Below are positions 37,456 through 47,037 of a stretch of DNA of 64,000 bases, piece after piece. The stretch's first letter is position 1; every line of letters starts with the position of its first letter. Source of the DNA: Peribacillus sp. ACCC06369 (lineage in GTDB: Bacteria > Bacillota > Bacilli > Bacillales > DSM-1321); NCBI RefSeq assembly GCF_030348945.1, contig NZ_JAUCEN010000002.1, positions 5,394,001-5,458,000 on the forward strand, written 5' to 3'. The position numbers and the translations under genes are program-made. The notes beneath the pieces were generated by a model that saw only the letters and a program-made list of their open reading frames with translations, did no database searches and had not been told where the DNA came from.

Positions 37456-38523
37456 TTATTGGGCTTCAGCTTTCTTGATTTGTTTGCTTCTAAGCTGGCC
37501 GCAAGCAGCATCAATATCCGTTCCATGTTCTTGCCGGATTTTGCAATTTACGCCTCTCTTTTTCAACGTATCATAGAACGAGAGAACGGACTCTTTTTCA
37601 CTTCTTTGGTACTGACTATGTTCATCTACAGGATTATATGGAATCAGGTTGACATAGAGACGATGTTTTTTGTCATCAAGAAGCTCGGCAAGTTGCTCGG
37701 CTTCTTCTTGATGATCATTGACATCTTTCAATAGGATATATTCAATCGTAATTCTCCTATTCGTTTTCTCTAAATAATAATCGAGTGATTTCATAAGTTT
37801 TTCAATTGGAATACCTCGGTTTATTTTCATGATCCGTGTCCTGAGCTCATTATTCGGAGCATGTAATGAGATTGCCAGATTCACCTGTAATTGAGTATCA
37901 GTGAATTCATAAATCTTATTCGCAAGACCGCTCGTCGAGACAGTAATACGCCTTGCAGCGATAGCAAGACCCTTATGGTCCATGATCACCTTCAAAAAGT
38001 CTATCATATTTTCAAAGTTATCGAACGGTTCGCCAATCCCCATTACAACAACATGGCTTACAGCATCTTCTTGTTCCAATTTATCCAGATGCAGTTGTAC
38101 GTTCATGATTTGTTCCACTATTTCCCCGCTGGATAAATCACGGCTTTTGGCCAATAATCCACTTGCACAGAAACTGCAGCCAATATTGCAGCCCACTTGG
38201 GTGGTGACACAAACCGAAATCCCGTATTTATGCCTCATCATAACCGTTTCGATAAGGTTTCCATCCTGTAATTTAAACAAGAACTTAATCGTACCATCAG
38301 CCGATTCTTGCTTAACGTGCTCAGTCAAAGTCTGGATGACAAAGTGATCTTCAAGTAGTTGTAGGCACTCTTTATTAACATCAGTCATTTCAGAGAAACT
38401 CGTCACACGTGTCCTATAAAGCCACTCCCAGACTTGTGAAGCTCTGAATTTTTTATGGCCATGGTCCAAAAGCCATGCTGTCAATTGTTCGAATGTTAAA
38501 CCATAAATGGACTCTTTACTCAT
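37456..38523 (-). CDS. RlmN-family radical-SAM RNA methyltransferase
   Basis: Radical-SAM enzyme of 355 residues of the RlmN/Cfr family, which methylates A2503 of 23S rRNA (RlmN also tRNA A37) at C2. The iron-sulfur cysteines are Cys112, Cys116 and Cys119 ([11 protein letters not shown]), the methyl-carrying cysteine is Cys341 in DAACGQL, and MGIGEPFDN and [11 protein letters not shown] are family blocks. It opens [28 protein letters not shown], more RlmN than Cfr. However, B. subtilis rlmN sits elsewhere (near rsmB/prpC), so this origin-side copy may be a paralogue. It lies upstream-adjacent to the hmoA terminator and shares its strand with rlmH. Confidence 0.85.
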   Translation of the reverse strand: MSKESIYGLTFEQLTAWLLDHGHKKFRASQVWEWLYRTRVTSFSEMTDVNKECLQLLEDHFVIQTLTEHVKQESADGTIKFLFKLQDGNLIETVMMRHKYGISVCVTTQVGCNIGCSFCASGLLAKSRDLSSGEIVEQIMNVQLHLDKLEQEDAVSHVVVMGIGEPFDNFENMIDFLKVIMDHKGLAIAARRITVSTSGLANKIYEFTDTQLQVNLAISLHAPNNELRTRIMKINRGIPIEKLMKSLDYYLEKTNRRITIEYILLKDVNDHQEEAEQLAELLDDKKHRLYVNLIPYNPVDEHSQYQRSEKESVLSFYDTLKKRGVNCKIRQEHGTDIDAACGQLRSKQIKKAEAQ

Positions 38524-38596
38524 TCGTTACCCTCTTTTCATTACATTAAGATTTAATATGTTAACCTTACGGGGAATTTCCCCAGAATCAGTTCTT

Positions 38597-39076
38597 TCAT
38601 TTATGATATGGTTCATTTCTATTTATCCGAAAAGCCCGATATATTTGCTCAACTAGAACCAGTTTCATCAATTGATGCGGAAAAGTCATTTTCGAGAAGG
38701 AAAGGGCATAATCACTTCTTGATAACACCTCGTTGCCAAGCCCAAGCGACCCGCCAATAATAAAGGCAATTTTACTCTTTCCATAAGTGGCGAGCTGATC
38801 TATATGAGTGGCCAGCTGCTCTGAAGTAAGTTGTTTTCCATTGATCTCAAGCGTTATCACGTAGGTGTCCGGGCTGATTTTGGCCAGGATCCGTTCACCC
38901 TCCTTTTGCTTTACAATGTCCATGTCCGCTGCACTCAGGTTCTCCGGAGCTTTTTCATCAGGTACTTCAACAAGTTCTATATTAGCATAGGCACTTAACC
39001 TTTTTGTATATTCAGCAATACCTTGCTTTAAGTATTTTTCCTTTAGCTTGCCAACAGTAATAATCGTTATTTTCAT
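38597..39076 (-). CDS. rlmH: 23S rRNA pseudouridine-1915 N3-methyltransferase RlmH
   Basis: SPOUT-class methyltransferase of 159 residues that acts on the 70S ribosome at pseudouridine 1915. Signatures: [20 protein letters not shown] at the start, [13 protein letters not shown] near 104 (SAM-binding knot) and [30 protein letters not shown] at the end. Start ATG with AGAGGATATAT upstream. In B. subtilis (yydA) it also follows yyzF and htrA. Confidence 0.96.
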   Translation of the reverse strand: MKITIITVGKLKEKYLKQGIAEYTKRLSAYANIELVEVPDEKAPENLSAADMDIVKQKEGERILAKISPDTYVITLEINGKQLTSEQLATHIDQLATYGKSKIAFIIGGSLGLGNEVLSRSDYALSFSKMTFPHQLMKLVLVEQIYRAFRINRNEPYHK

Positions 39077-39213
39077 ATATATCCTCTAACTTTCATTATG
39101 GTTTTACTATCAGTCGGATTTGCCTACCTATTATCATACCTTAGAGTGACCTATAAGCAAAACAAGCATATCCTTTCCAATTTTTAATGAAGGGGTTCCA
39201 TGACCCTTCAAAT

Positions 39214-39238
39214 AAAAACCGCTGCCCCTGAAAGCGGC
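39214..39238 (-). terminator. Probable terminator between yyzF and rlmH
   Basis: On the minus strand CCGCT-N9-AGCGG is followed by TTTTTATTT. It would end transcripts coming from yyzF and argues against a protein being read through this gap. Confidence 0.45.
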
Positions 39239-39422
39239 AACGGTAAAAAATTTGGATCGATCAAGTTCAGATCCGATAAAGAATAATGTTGGATTTCCAA
39301 GGATCCACTTTCCAACAGAGCTATTATTTTGAACAACAAAAAGCTTGAATCTAAACAATTCCACCCTCAGGTTTATTGTTCGAAAAATGTTAAGAACAAG
39401 TTAAGAACAGGTTACAAACATG

Positions 39423-39465
39423 TTATCCACAATAGTTATCCACATATCCACAAAATCTATCCACA
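39423..39465 (+). promoter_or_regulatory. DnaA-box cluster, part 1
   Basis: Two perfect TTATCCACA boxes (39423-39431, 39436-39444) and two single-mismatch boxes, ATATCCACA (39444-39452) and CTATCCACA (39457-39465), all in the same direction within 43 bases. Confidence 0.85.
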
Positions 39466-39480
39466 TCTTGTATGGGAATA

Positions 39481-39642
39481 TTAGTTCCCTACTAGATATA
39501 TTGCCACGTTTCGACAATATTCACAGGTTGTTGATAACTGATTTTCTTCAGGAACCAGCGTTAAAACAGGATAGGTTTCACATTCGTATACCACTTCATC
39601 CAGCGCCATGTCAACATGCTCCTGACAGCAATATAATTTCAT
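39481..39642 (-). CDS. yyzF: CxxH/CxxC protein YyzF
   Basis: A 53-residue protein in the place where B. subtilis has yyzF, between htrA and rlmH. It reads MKLYCCQEHVDMALDEVV..., then STTCEYCRNVAIYLVGN at the end: one C-x-x-H pair (CQEH) and one C-x-x-C pair (CEYC), probably binding one metal ion such as zinc. The start is the ATG at 39642, with AAGGAG 9 bases upstream; the ATG 9 bases earlier is too near that site and is in another frame. DnaA boxes lie on both sides of the gene. Function unknown. Confidence 0.85.
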   Translation of the reverse strand: MKLYCCQEHVDMALDEVVYECETYPVLTLVPEENQLSTTCEYCRNVAIYLVGN

Positions 39643-39691
39643 CTTTCATATCTCCTTTCTCTCTCATTATTCCAAGTACTTCTGTTCCCAA

Positions 39692-39738
39692 TTATCCACA
39701 GGTTGGGTGAACTCAATTAATTTCATTATATATCCACA
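39692..39738 (+). promoter_or_regulatory. DnaA-box cluster, part 2
   Basis: A perfect TTATCCACA (39692-39700) and ATATCCACA (39730-39738), same direction as the first cluster, just downstream of htrA's stop. Confidence 0.7.
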
Positions 39739-39781
39739 GGTAATCGTAACAAAAAATAAGAAAATCGCAAGGAAATATAAA

Positions 39782-39810
39782 GGACAGGAAGCATTGCCCG
39801 CCCCCTGTCC
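39782..39810 (-). terminator. Possible terminator after htrA
   Basis: GGACAGG pairs with CCTGTCC across a 15-base loop; the minus-strand tail is only TTTATATTT. It lies 10 bases beyond the htrA stop. Confidence 0.5.
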
Positions 39811-39819
39811 GTTTGCGTT

Positions 39820-41040
39820 TTAGATTTCGCTGCTTGAAAGCGTGACTTCCGTAGTTGCCTTCTTTCCGTCACGGTAATAAATGATTTTAACTTTATCACC
39901 GATTTTCTTTTCATTGTAAAGGTATTTTCTTAATTCGACGACATCATGGATTTTTTCATTATCCATTCCAACAACGACATCAAATTCCTTCAATCCTGCT
40001 TTTGATGCTGGAGAGTTGCTTTGAACGCCTGTAATTGCAACGCCTGCAGTAACTTTCCTTGGCAACTTTAATGTATTTTGCTGATGGTATTGTGAAATTT
40101 CTTCTACAGATGCCAAGTTTACACCCAAGAAGGCACGTTTCACTTCACCAAATTCTTCTATATCATTAATGATTGGAATAACTGAATCAATTGGGATGGA
40201 AAGACCGATTCCTTCCACTGCATTTTCTGCAATCTTCATGGAATTTATTCCAATGACCTGCCCTGACATATTAACGAGTGCTCCCCCGCTGTTACCTGGG
40301 TTAATCGCCGCATCGGTCTGGATGACCTCCGCATTCCAATCGACTTGTCCGTCCTCATTGATATCCACCTCTATCGTACGCTCCAAACCAGAGATGATCC
40401 CTTGTGTGATGGATCCAGAGAATTGGAGGCCTAATGGGTTACCAATGGCAATCACAGGCTCACCAGGTTTCAATTTGTCGGATTTCCCGAATTCTGCAAT
40501 GGTTTTGATTTTATCACCACTAACGACAATGACGGCTAAATCTGTCCATGGGTCACTGCCTTGTAGTTCTGCTGGCAATTTAGTGCCATCACTTAATGTC
40601 ACTTCCAGTTCATTGGCACCTTCAATGACGTGATTATTCGTGACAATATAGGCCTTGCCACCATCTTTTTTGTAGACAACACCAGAACCAGTGCCAGCTT
40701 CAGCTGAACTGTCCTCGGCATTGCTCCCTTGACCCCAGAAGTTCGTTTCCTGAATGTTCGTGATGCCTACCACTGCGTCGCTGGCTTTATCAACGGCATT
40801 GGTGACGGCACTTGTTACATCAACTGTAAGGTTTTGCTGGGACTGCTCCGTGGACTCACCTCCCGTTGATTTTTCCGTTTTAATTTCGTTATCCTCGTTA
40901 GTTAAAAGTCCACTTCCTGGAAAGGCTAATAAAATTAGTAAGGCCCCGATGATGGCTCCTCCCAAGCCAGCTAGAAAATAGCTCGTATGGCTCTTTTTCC
41001 GTTTATTTTGGTTCTCCTCATTCTGATCATAATAACCCAA
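39820..41040 (-). CDS. HtrA-family membrane serine protease (HtrC/YycK type)
   Basis: Membrane-anchored quality-control protease of 406 residues. A Lys-rich cytoplasmic start is followed by one helix (about 22-41), a Ser/Thr/Gln-rich linker, a trypsin-like domain with His (TNNHVIEG), Asp (WTDLAVI) and Ser (NPGNSGGALVN), and a C-terminal PDZ domain with FLGVNLASV and SPASKAGLKEFDVVVGMD. The start is a TTG at 41040, with GGAG 5 bases upstream. In B. subtilis yycK/htrC likewise follows the wal genes. Confidence 0.92.
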   Translation of the reverse strand: MGYYDQNEENQNKRKKSHTSYFLAGLGGAIIGALLILLAFPGSGLLTNEDNEIKTEKSTGGESTEQSQQNLTVDVTSAVTNAVDKASDAVVGITNIQETNFWGQGSNAEDSSAEAGTGSGVVYKKDGGKAYIVTNNHVIEGANELEVTLSDGTKLPAELQGSDPWTDLAVIVVSGDKIKTIAEFGKSDKLKPGEPVIAIGNPLGLQFSGSITQGIISGLERTIEVDINEDGQVDWNAEVIQTDAAINPGNSGGALVNMSGQVIGINSMKIAENAVEGIGLSIPIDSVIPIINDIEEFGEVKRAFLGVNLASVEEISQYHQQNTLKLPRKVTAGVAITGVQSNSPASKAGLKEFDVVVGMDNEKIHDVVELRKYLYNEKKIGDKVKIIYYRDGKKATTEVTLSSSEI

Positions 41041-41254
41041 GACCGCTCCATCCTCTCATTTTAGGAATGAATTATAGCAATTCTATTGTTTGGTATCCTC
41101 CCTCAATTATACTCAATTACCGAAATTTTTCTAAAAAAAAGCATGCCTTTATTTTAGGGAAAACTTAAAATACTTTTCTTTTTCCTATACAGTTCTAACC
41201 AAACGATACCCCTTTTAATCCGAATAGTAACTTACGAATCGAAATTTTAAAAAT

Positions 41255-41298
41255 AAAAAAGGAATGAACAAGGTATCCCTCATCCATTCCTTTTTTTT
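41255..41298. terminator. Terminator of the wal operon
   Basis: AAAAAAGGAATG pairs with CATTCCTTTTTT across a loop of about 18 bases. It directly abuts the walJ stop. Confidence 0.75.
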
Positions 41299-42091
41299 AT
41301 AAGGTAACAAGTTCAGTTGGTCTTTTCGGGTCAGTATCATATAAGGAAAATTGATCACCAACGATGATCCCCTTTGTCTTTAACGTCTGTTCTACCGACA
41401 TTCTCGCTAGATCCTTCATATTGTTATCAAGGCTTAAGTGGGCCAAGTAGATCCGCTTGGTCTTATCACCGGCCACTTCACTCATTGCAAGGGCGGCATC
41501 TTCATTACAAACATGTCCGACATCACTTAAAATCCGGCGCTTAATGCTCCATGGATATTTTCCCATCCTGAGCATGGACACATCATGGTTACTTTCGAAT
41601 ACATATGCATCGGCATTCGAGATGATTCCTTTCATGCGATCACTTACGTACCCTGTATCAGTAATGACCACGAGTTTCTTATCTTCATGATGAAAGACGT
41701 AAAACATCGGCTCTGCCGCATCATGTGAAACGCCGAAAGATTCTATATTAAGACTGCCGAATGTTTTGACCTGTTCCATTTCAAATGTGAACTTTTGATC
41801 AGTTGCAATTTCACCGATTGATCGATCCATGGCATTCCATGTCTTTGCATTAGCATATATCGGGAGTTTATGTTTTCTGGCAACCACGCCAAGTCCTTTA
41901 ATATGGTCGCTGTGTTCATGGGTAACAAGGATACCGGATAACTTCGACATATCACGGCCTATATCCTGAAACAATGCTTCCAAGGCCTTACCGCTTAAAC
42001 CGGCGTCGACAAGGAATGATTGATCCTCCGTTTCCACGAATAAGGCATTTCCTGTACTCCCGCTTGCGAGAACACTAAAATGCATAGTCAT
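41297..42091 (-). CDS. walJ: MBL-fold hydrolase WalJ (YycJ)
   Basis: Metallo-beta-lactamase-fold protein of 264 residues, probably a nuclease or phosphodiesterase. [16 protein letters not shown] at the start and the metal motif [11 protein letters not shown] (H-x-H-x-D-H) near 57 are clear, with ITDTGY near 143 and the further ligand in ESNHD near 168. YycJ is the last gene of the wal operon in many Firmicutes and is linked to cell division and DNA repair coordination. Start: ATG with GGAGTGAG upstream, 6 bases after walI. Confidence 0.95.
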   Translation of the reverse strand: MTMHFSVLASGSTGNALFVETEDQSFLVDAGLSGKALEALFQDIGRDMSKLSGILVTHEHSDHIKGLGVVARKHKLPIYANAKTWNAMDRSIGEIATDQKFTFEMEQVKTFGSLNIESFGVSHDAAEPMFYVFHHEDKKLVVITDTGYVSDRMKGIISNADAYVFESNHDVSMLRMGKYPWSIKRRILSDVGHVCNEDAALAMSEVAGDKTKRIYLAHLSLDNNMKDLARMSVEQTLKTKGIIVGDQFSLYDTDPKRPTELVTL

Positions 42092-42097
42092 CTATAC

Positions 42098-42892
42098 TCA
42101 CTCCAGTATTTTTTCTTCTGTATTCAATTCAATGACCTCTCCATCAAAAGCATTCACGAAGAGATCTGTTTCATCATCAATGACCACCCACCATGTTGGC
42201 ACAAGTAAATGTGACACAGATGTCGTCTGCAGCGAATTATAAAAACCCAGTTCTACATTCGTGACTGTGTTTTTGGGATTAATATCACCATTTCTATACA
42301 ATGCTCCAATAGCATTTAAGGCAGATACCAATTCTTTAGGTTTATTGAATTTTTCAATTCCCTCTAAATACATCTGTTCATAGGAAACGATTTCACCCTT
42401 CTTGTTCAGATATAGAGTGACCTTCCCCTTACTATTATTATAAAACATCTTTTTATCTGCCACCTGATAGCAGGTGATGGTCTGGTTGATCTGATCATAG
42501 CTCCAAAAACGATACTCATTTCCATTTAATATATACTCCTTCAGGAATATATCAACGTCTGCTGCATGAATTTCCGCTTTCATGCCAACTGGTGTTTTAA
42601 ATGTACCTACAAGCTTCTTATCATCTATGATTTTTGCTTTTTGATTTTTTAGGTACTGTATATCTTTCTTCTCGAAAGTCTTGCTGTTGGCAATCAGGAA
42701 TTGATCCTTCTTTTGTTTCGGAAGTGGGGTTTCTATTGAAATCTCATCTTCCTTCAAGAGTTCTTCCGTTGTGGACTCTGTGAAATTTTCAATTTGGTAG
42801 TCATTTATCTTTTCCAGAAATTGATAAAGAAGAAAAATATTCAAAACGAAGAAAACCATGATGAATATTGATTTTGTATTATTCCAATCCAC
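42098..42892 (-). CDS. walI: WalK regulator WalI (YycI)
   Basis: Membrane-bound partner of WalK; with WalH it restrains the kinase. About 264 residues: one N-terminal helix (VDWNNTKSIFIMVFFVLNIFLL), then an extracellular YycH-like domain ending in LVPTWWVVIDDETDLFVNAFDGEVIEL. The start is a GTG at 42892, with GGGAGG 8 bases upstream and the family opening (M)DWNxTK. A longer frame from 42970 would run 26 codons inside walH and is rejected. It overlaps walH by 14 bases. Confidence 0.93.
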   Translation of the reverse strand: MDWNNTKSIFIMVFFVLNIFLLYQFLEKINDYQIENFTESTTEELLKEDEISIETPLPKQKKDQFLIANSKTFEKKDIQYLKNQKAKIIDDKKLVGTFKTPVGMKAEIHAADVDIFLKEYILNGNEYRFWSYDQINQTITCYQVADKKMFYNNSKGKVTLYLNKKGEIVSYEQMYLEGIEKFNKPKELVSALNAIGALYRNGDINPKNTVTNVELGFYNSLQTTSVSHLLVPTWWVVIDDETDLFVNAFDGEVIELNTEEKILE

Positions 42893-44216
42893 TTTGATCG
42901 CCTCCCGCATCTTCTTCAAAAGGCACAATAAACCATTTATCGCCGATACGATAATACCAAGTGGGTTCAAGCGTAACTAGTGTGACAAGTTTGGAATCAA
43001 GGGATTTATGCAGTTTATAGCCAATCGAGATGTCCTCCACGCTCTTGAAGTCGATATTATCTTTCGATTTCAACTGATTCAAGACTTCTCTACCACTTTT
43101 TAAAGTCATTTCCGACCCTTCAGACGGAAGGACTGAGGCAAGTGAAAAGTATGGGCGCTCGTAGCTATAAATTTCTTCTTTCCCCCAAATTTGCTCGATT
43201 TCGGTCATCCCGGATTCATTGAAGGCCGGATAACCATTTACGAATAAGCGGAATACCACTCGTTGCTCATTCTCCGACATATAGGCAAAGCGGTAATTGT
43301 TATCTTCCCAACCAGTATGATCATTGATGAACTCTATTCCTTTTTGGAGAAGGTCACTGGAACTGTCAAATAACTTGCTCTTTTGTGCCGGATTGATATA
43401 AGAAATTAGGTAATTCTCTTTATTGACCGTCATGAGTCTTGTTCCATCCGTGTATTCCTCACCGACCGAAACGGAGTCCTGTCGTACATACTTCGGATTA
43501 TTAAATAGAGCGTTTTTAAGGTCTCCAATATCCAAAGAGTCGATATAATATTGAAATTTGCTGATCGTCACTGGTTTTTCAGGAACGAACAATGTCCTTT
43601 TGCTGTTTATGGTTTCGGCCGTATATTCAGGGTGCCTATCGTAAGAACCCGTATAAAACAAATCCATAAAACGCCTTAGTCTTTTAGAGTCGACCATACC
43701 TTGATAGATCTTCCCTTGATCGTAGGAAACAAAATAAACGGCAGATTCATTACCACTGATATCCTTTTGTTTAATGATGATTCTATCGAATGAAAATCCA
43801 GGCACTTCCGTATCCGTAATACCCAATACCGTTTTATAGAGGGAGATGGGAACCTCATCGGAATATTCGATTTCAATCGACCCATCTTCGTGGACAAAAT
43901 CATCAAATTTCCTTTGCAGCCTTTTTACGGATATCTCTTTTACGCCGGTAAAATTCCATTGCGAAAATTCTTTTTCCATTCTATTTATCTCTACCGGATT
44001 GGAAGTCTGGAAATGTCGACCATTTCCATGAAAAAGGATACTGACAGGTTTAATGACATCACTAACAATCTGGACATCGCTTTTAATCTTTATATAATTC
44101 GATTGGTCACCAAATTTATCATATTCAGGCTCGTACGTCCAAATGCTCCAAGTCAAAAAAATGCTTGTCCCAACCAAAATAATCAGTATGATGCTTTTTG
44201 CACGTTCAAAATTCAT
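42879..44216 (-). CDS. walH: WalK regulator WalH (YycH)
   Basis: Membrane protein of 445 residues with one N-terminal helix (AKSIILIILVGTSIFLTWSIW) and a large extracellular part rich in beta strands, ending WYYRIGDKWFIVPFEEDAGG. It binds WalI and WalK and lowers kinase activity. The start is the ATG at 44216, which overlaps the walK stop as ATGA; the upstream in-frame TTG is less likely. Confidence 0.95.
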   Translation of the reverse strand: MNFERAKSIILIILVGTSIFLTWSIWTYEPEYDKFGDQSNYIKIKSDVQIVSDVIKPVSILFHGNGRHFQTSNPVEINRMEKEFSQWNFTGVKEISVKRLQRKFDDFVHEDGSIEIEYSDEVPISLYKTVLGITDTEVPGFSFDRIIIKQKDISGNESAVYFVSYDQGKIYQGMVDSKRLRRFMDLFYTGSYDRHPEYTAETINSKRTLFVPEKPVTISKFQYYIDSLDIGDLKNALFNNPKYVRQDSVSVGEEYTDGTRLMTVNKENYLISYINPAQKSKLFDSSSDLLQKGIEFINDHTGWEDNNYRFAYMSENEQRVVFRLFVNGYPAFNESGMTEIEQIWGKEEIYSYERPYFSLASVLPSEGSEMTLKSGREVLNQLKSKDNIDFKSVEDISIGYKLHKSLDSKLVTLVTLEPTWYYRIGDKWFIVPFEEDAGGDQSGLE

Positions 44217-46045
44217 GACCAATCATCCTCTTCTTCCTGTTCGTAAGGAAGTGTAAAGAACACGGTAGTTCCTTTTCCATCCACACTTTCCGCCCATATT
44301 TTCCCGCCATGCGCCACGACCATTTCTTTTGCGATCGCTAAACCAAGCCCGGTCCCACCTAAGTTCCGCGACCTTGCTTTATCCACACGGTAGAAGCGGT
44401 CGAATATTTTATCAATGACGTTTTTCGGGATACCCACTCCTTGATCTGTAATGCTCACAATGATAAAGCCATCCGATGCCCTGACACGGAAAGTCACTTG
44501 ACCCCCTTCAGGTGAGTACTTTAATGAGTTGGAGATTACATTATAGAGAACCTGGGTGATTTTATCCTCATCAATATCCACAAAATAAGCTTCCTTAGGC
44601 AAATCACGCTTAAACGTGATATCATCATTTTTCGTCATTTCAAAACGATCGATGATATGGTCATAGAATTTATTGAAATTCACCCAGCCTGTTTTAAGCC
44701 TGTAATCTTTACTGTCCATTTTCGAAAGCTGTAACAGATCATTAACAAGCCTGATCATTCGCTCTGTTTCATTTTGGGTCACACTTAAAAAGGATGGAGC
44801 GATTTCCTCGTCCTTCCATGCCCCTTCAGCCAATGCCTCCAGGTAACTTCTCATCGTTGTAAGCGGAGTTCGCAGTTCATGTGAAACGTTGGCAACAAAT
44901 TCCCTGCGTTCACCCTCGATCTTTTCCTGCTCTGTAATATCATGCAAAACAGTAATCAAGCCATTAACGAATCCCGTTTCCTTTTGAATGACCGAAAAGT
45001 TTCCCCTTAAAATGAATGGCCGATTTTTTTTGCTGTAATCAAGGATCACGGACTCTCGCTCTTCCAGTAAATCCTCGAATTTATATTCTTCTTCAAGACC
45101 CAAAACCTCAATGATTGGTTGATTCATGACGGTTTCACGCGAGACATTCAATAATTGTGCCGCCGGTTCATTAATCAAGTTCACCCGACCGCGTCTGTCC
45201 GTTGAAATTACGCCATCCGTCATATTGGCAAGGACAGATGAAAGCTTACGCCGCTCTCCTTCTGTACTTGATTGCGATTCTTGAAGCTTTTTGGTCAAAT
45301 TATTGAAAGTGACGGCAAGCTGACCAATTTCATCATCGCCATATACCCTAACTTTTCTGGAGAAATTCCCTTTCGCCATCACCAGGGCCTGTTTTCTCAT
45401 ATCAGACATGGGCCTGGTGATCGTTCGTGCGAGCAGGATCCCTAAGATGGCCGTAATCACTAGGGCAATGGCTGTGCCCGTCATGAAGATACTATTGATT
45501 TCATCCATCTGCTCAAAGACATTTTCCATCTCTGCAATTACATAAACGGCACCAATGACCTCCTCATTTGCTTCAATGGGTGTCGAAAGGACCCAGAGCC
45601 GCCTGCCGGTTTTCTGATCTCGAAAAACATCACTATCTTCTTTTCCATAAATCAGCGTATTTTTAATAAGGGCTTCCGTTGTCTTCTTTCCTACGATACC
45701 TTGGTTACTTGGGACTGAAGTTCCGATCACACGCCTGCTGCGGGTGTCGATGACACGTACTTCCGAAATATCATTCGATGAGTTATCCCGGTCTTTCAAT
45801 ATCGTATAAATCGCTTCTTCGAGGGTTGGATCTTCCTCTCCCCTCTCTTTTTCCATTTCTTCACCAATACTGTAGGTAAGAAGGTTAACGTGACCTTTTA
45901 TTGATTTCGTGAAGTTCCCGACAAGATTTTCTTCCAATTCCCCAACAAAATATACCCCGATTATTTGCATCGCTACGAAAATGAGCAAAACATAAATCAG
46001 AACAAATTTAAAATGAATTGAGCGAAAAAAACCAACCTTTTTCAT
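44213..46045 (-). CDS. walK: Sensor histidine kinase WalK (YycG)
   Basis: Essential membrane kinase that tunes cell-wall turnover; 610 residues, as in B. subtilis (611). Order: helix 1 (about 14-34), extracellular Cache-type domain to about 183, helix 2 (about 186-206), HAMP (about 207-260), PAS (about 265-375), dimerisation domain with phospho-acceptor His389 in FVANVSHELRTPL, and ATPase domain with NSLKYSPEGG, DQGVGIP and GGTGLGLAIAKE. Start: ATG with AGGAG upstream, 5 bases after walR. Confidence 0.97.
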   Translation of the reverse strand: MKKVGFFRSIHFKFVLIYVLLIFVAMQIIGVYFVGELEENLVGNFTKSIKGHVNLLTYSIGEEMEKERGEEDPTLEEAIYTILKDRDNSSNDISEVRVIDTRSRRVIGTSVPSNQGIVGKKTTEALIKNTLIYGKEDSDVFRDQKTGRRLWVLSTPIEANEEVIGAVYVIAEMENVFEQMDEINSIFMTGTAIALVITAILGILLARTITRPMSDMRKQALVMAKGNFSRKVRVYGDDEIGQLAVTFNNLTKKLQESQSSTEGERRKLSSVLANMTDGVISTDRRGRVNLINEPAAQLLNVSRETVMNQPIIEVLGLEEEYKFEDLLEERESVILDYSKKNRPFILRGNFSVIQKETGFVNGLITVLHDITEQEKIEGERREFVANVSHELRTPLTTMRSYLEALAEGAWKDEEIAPSFLSVTQNETERMIRLVNDLLQLSKMDSKDYRLKTGWVNFNKFYDHIIDRFEMTKNDDITFKRDLPKEAYFVDIDEDKITQVLYNVISNSLKYSPEGGQVTFRVRASDGFIIVSITDQGVGIPKNVIDKIFDRFYRVDKARSRNLGGTGLGLAIAKEMVVAHGGKIWAESVDGKGTTVFFTLPYEQEEEDDWS

Positions 46046-46050
46046 AAGGA

Positions 46051-46758
46051 CTACTCCTGTTCAGGGTTACGCAGGTAATAACCGACCCCTCTTCTAGTTA
46101 CAATCCAACCAGGATGGCTTGGATTGTCTTCAATCTTCTCACGAAGACGCCTGACCGTTACATCGACTGTCCGTACATCACCAAAATAATCATAGCCCCA
46201 CACGGTTTGTAATAAGTGCTCCCTTGTCATGACCTGACCGATATGCTTCGCCAAGTAATGAAGCAATTCAAATTCGCGATGCGTTAATTCAATCGTATCG
46301 CCCCGCTTGGATACCACATAGGCATCCGGATGGATAGTGAGCGTTCCTATCGTAATTTCCTTCGGTTCATTTTCTTGATCTGGGACCGGGACAGCTTGCT
46401 GACGTCTTAAGTTCGCCTTAACGCGGGCAATTATTTCCCGGGTACTAAATGGCTTTGTCACATAGTCATCTGCTCCAAGCTCTAAGCCTAAGACCTTATC
46501 TATCTCTGAATCCTTAGCCGTTAACATGATGATTGGCGTTTCATACTTCTTCCTTACTTCCCTGCAAACTTCCATCCCATCGCGCTGCGGTAGCATGATA
46601 TCAAGTAAAATCAAATCAGGTTGCCGTTCTTCTACCATCTTGAGGGCTTCATTGCCGTCATAAGCACAAAAAACTTCATAGCCTTCCTTTTTTAGATTGA
46701 ATTGTAATATGTCAGCAATTGGCTTTTCGTCATCCACTACCAGAATCTTCTTATCCAT
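46051..46758 (-). CDS. walR: Response regulator WalR (YycF)
   Basis: OmpR-family regulator of 235 residues controlling autolysin and wall genes. Receiver domain with [13 protein letters not shown] and phospho-acceptor Asp53 in [13 protein letters not shown]; winged-helix domain with [25 protein letters not shown] and [16 protein letters not shown]. Start: ATG with AAAAAGGAGATAA upstream. First gene of the wal operon. A tandem WalR site lies ahead of the next gene on the same strand. Confidence 0.97.
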   Translation of the reverse strand: MDKKILVVDDEKPIADILQFNLKKEGYEVFCAYDGNEALKMVEERQPDLILLDIMLPQRDGMEVCREVRKKYETPIIMLTAKDSEIDKVLGLELGADDYVTKPFSTREIIARVKANLRRQQAVPVPDQENEPKEITIGTLTIHPDAYVVSKRGDTIELTHREFELLHYLAKHIGQVMTREHLLQTVWGYDYFGDVRTVDVTVRRLREKIEDNPSHPGWIVTRRGVGYYLRNPEQE

Positions 46759-47002
46759 GTACTTATCTCCTTTTTAATAACTAAACTGAATCTATTAAAA
46801 ACCGTGTCCTTATCCGGGACCTTATTCACTTTTCCTTCTGTTTGCACCAATCTAACAACCTGATTCAACAAAATTATATATATATACCCAATAAAAGGGG
46901 CTGAACACCGGAATGAAAGCAAATTGTATCTATTCTACTTTATCATTTTATAGGCATTAAATCACCTTTTTCCTATTATTCTCATCTATATATGAAGCAG
47001 AA

Positions 47003-47031
47003 GAAGTCTTCGAATATTTTTCGAAGACTTC
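47003..47031 (-). terminator. Probable terminator after the M23 peptidase gene
   Basis: GAAGTCTTCGAA pairs perfectly with TTCGAAGACTTC around 5 bases. No long T run follows, so attenuation rather than full termination into walR is possible. Confidence 0.5.
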
Positions 47032-47037
47032 CATCGA

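Noticed and set aside
39134..39364. A 76-codon frame on the minus strand between yyzF and rlmH
   Set aside because: It starts with GTG directly abutting its only GAGG, resembles no family I know, and a minus-strand terminator-like hairpin with a T run lies inside it. More likely non-coding.
46433..46446. ATTTCCCGGGTACT inside walR as a Noc-binding site
   Set aside because: Matches the remembered palindrome ATTTCCCGGGAAAT at 12 of 14 positions, but only one half is intact and the region is constrained by coding.
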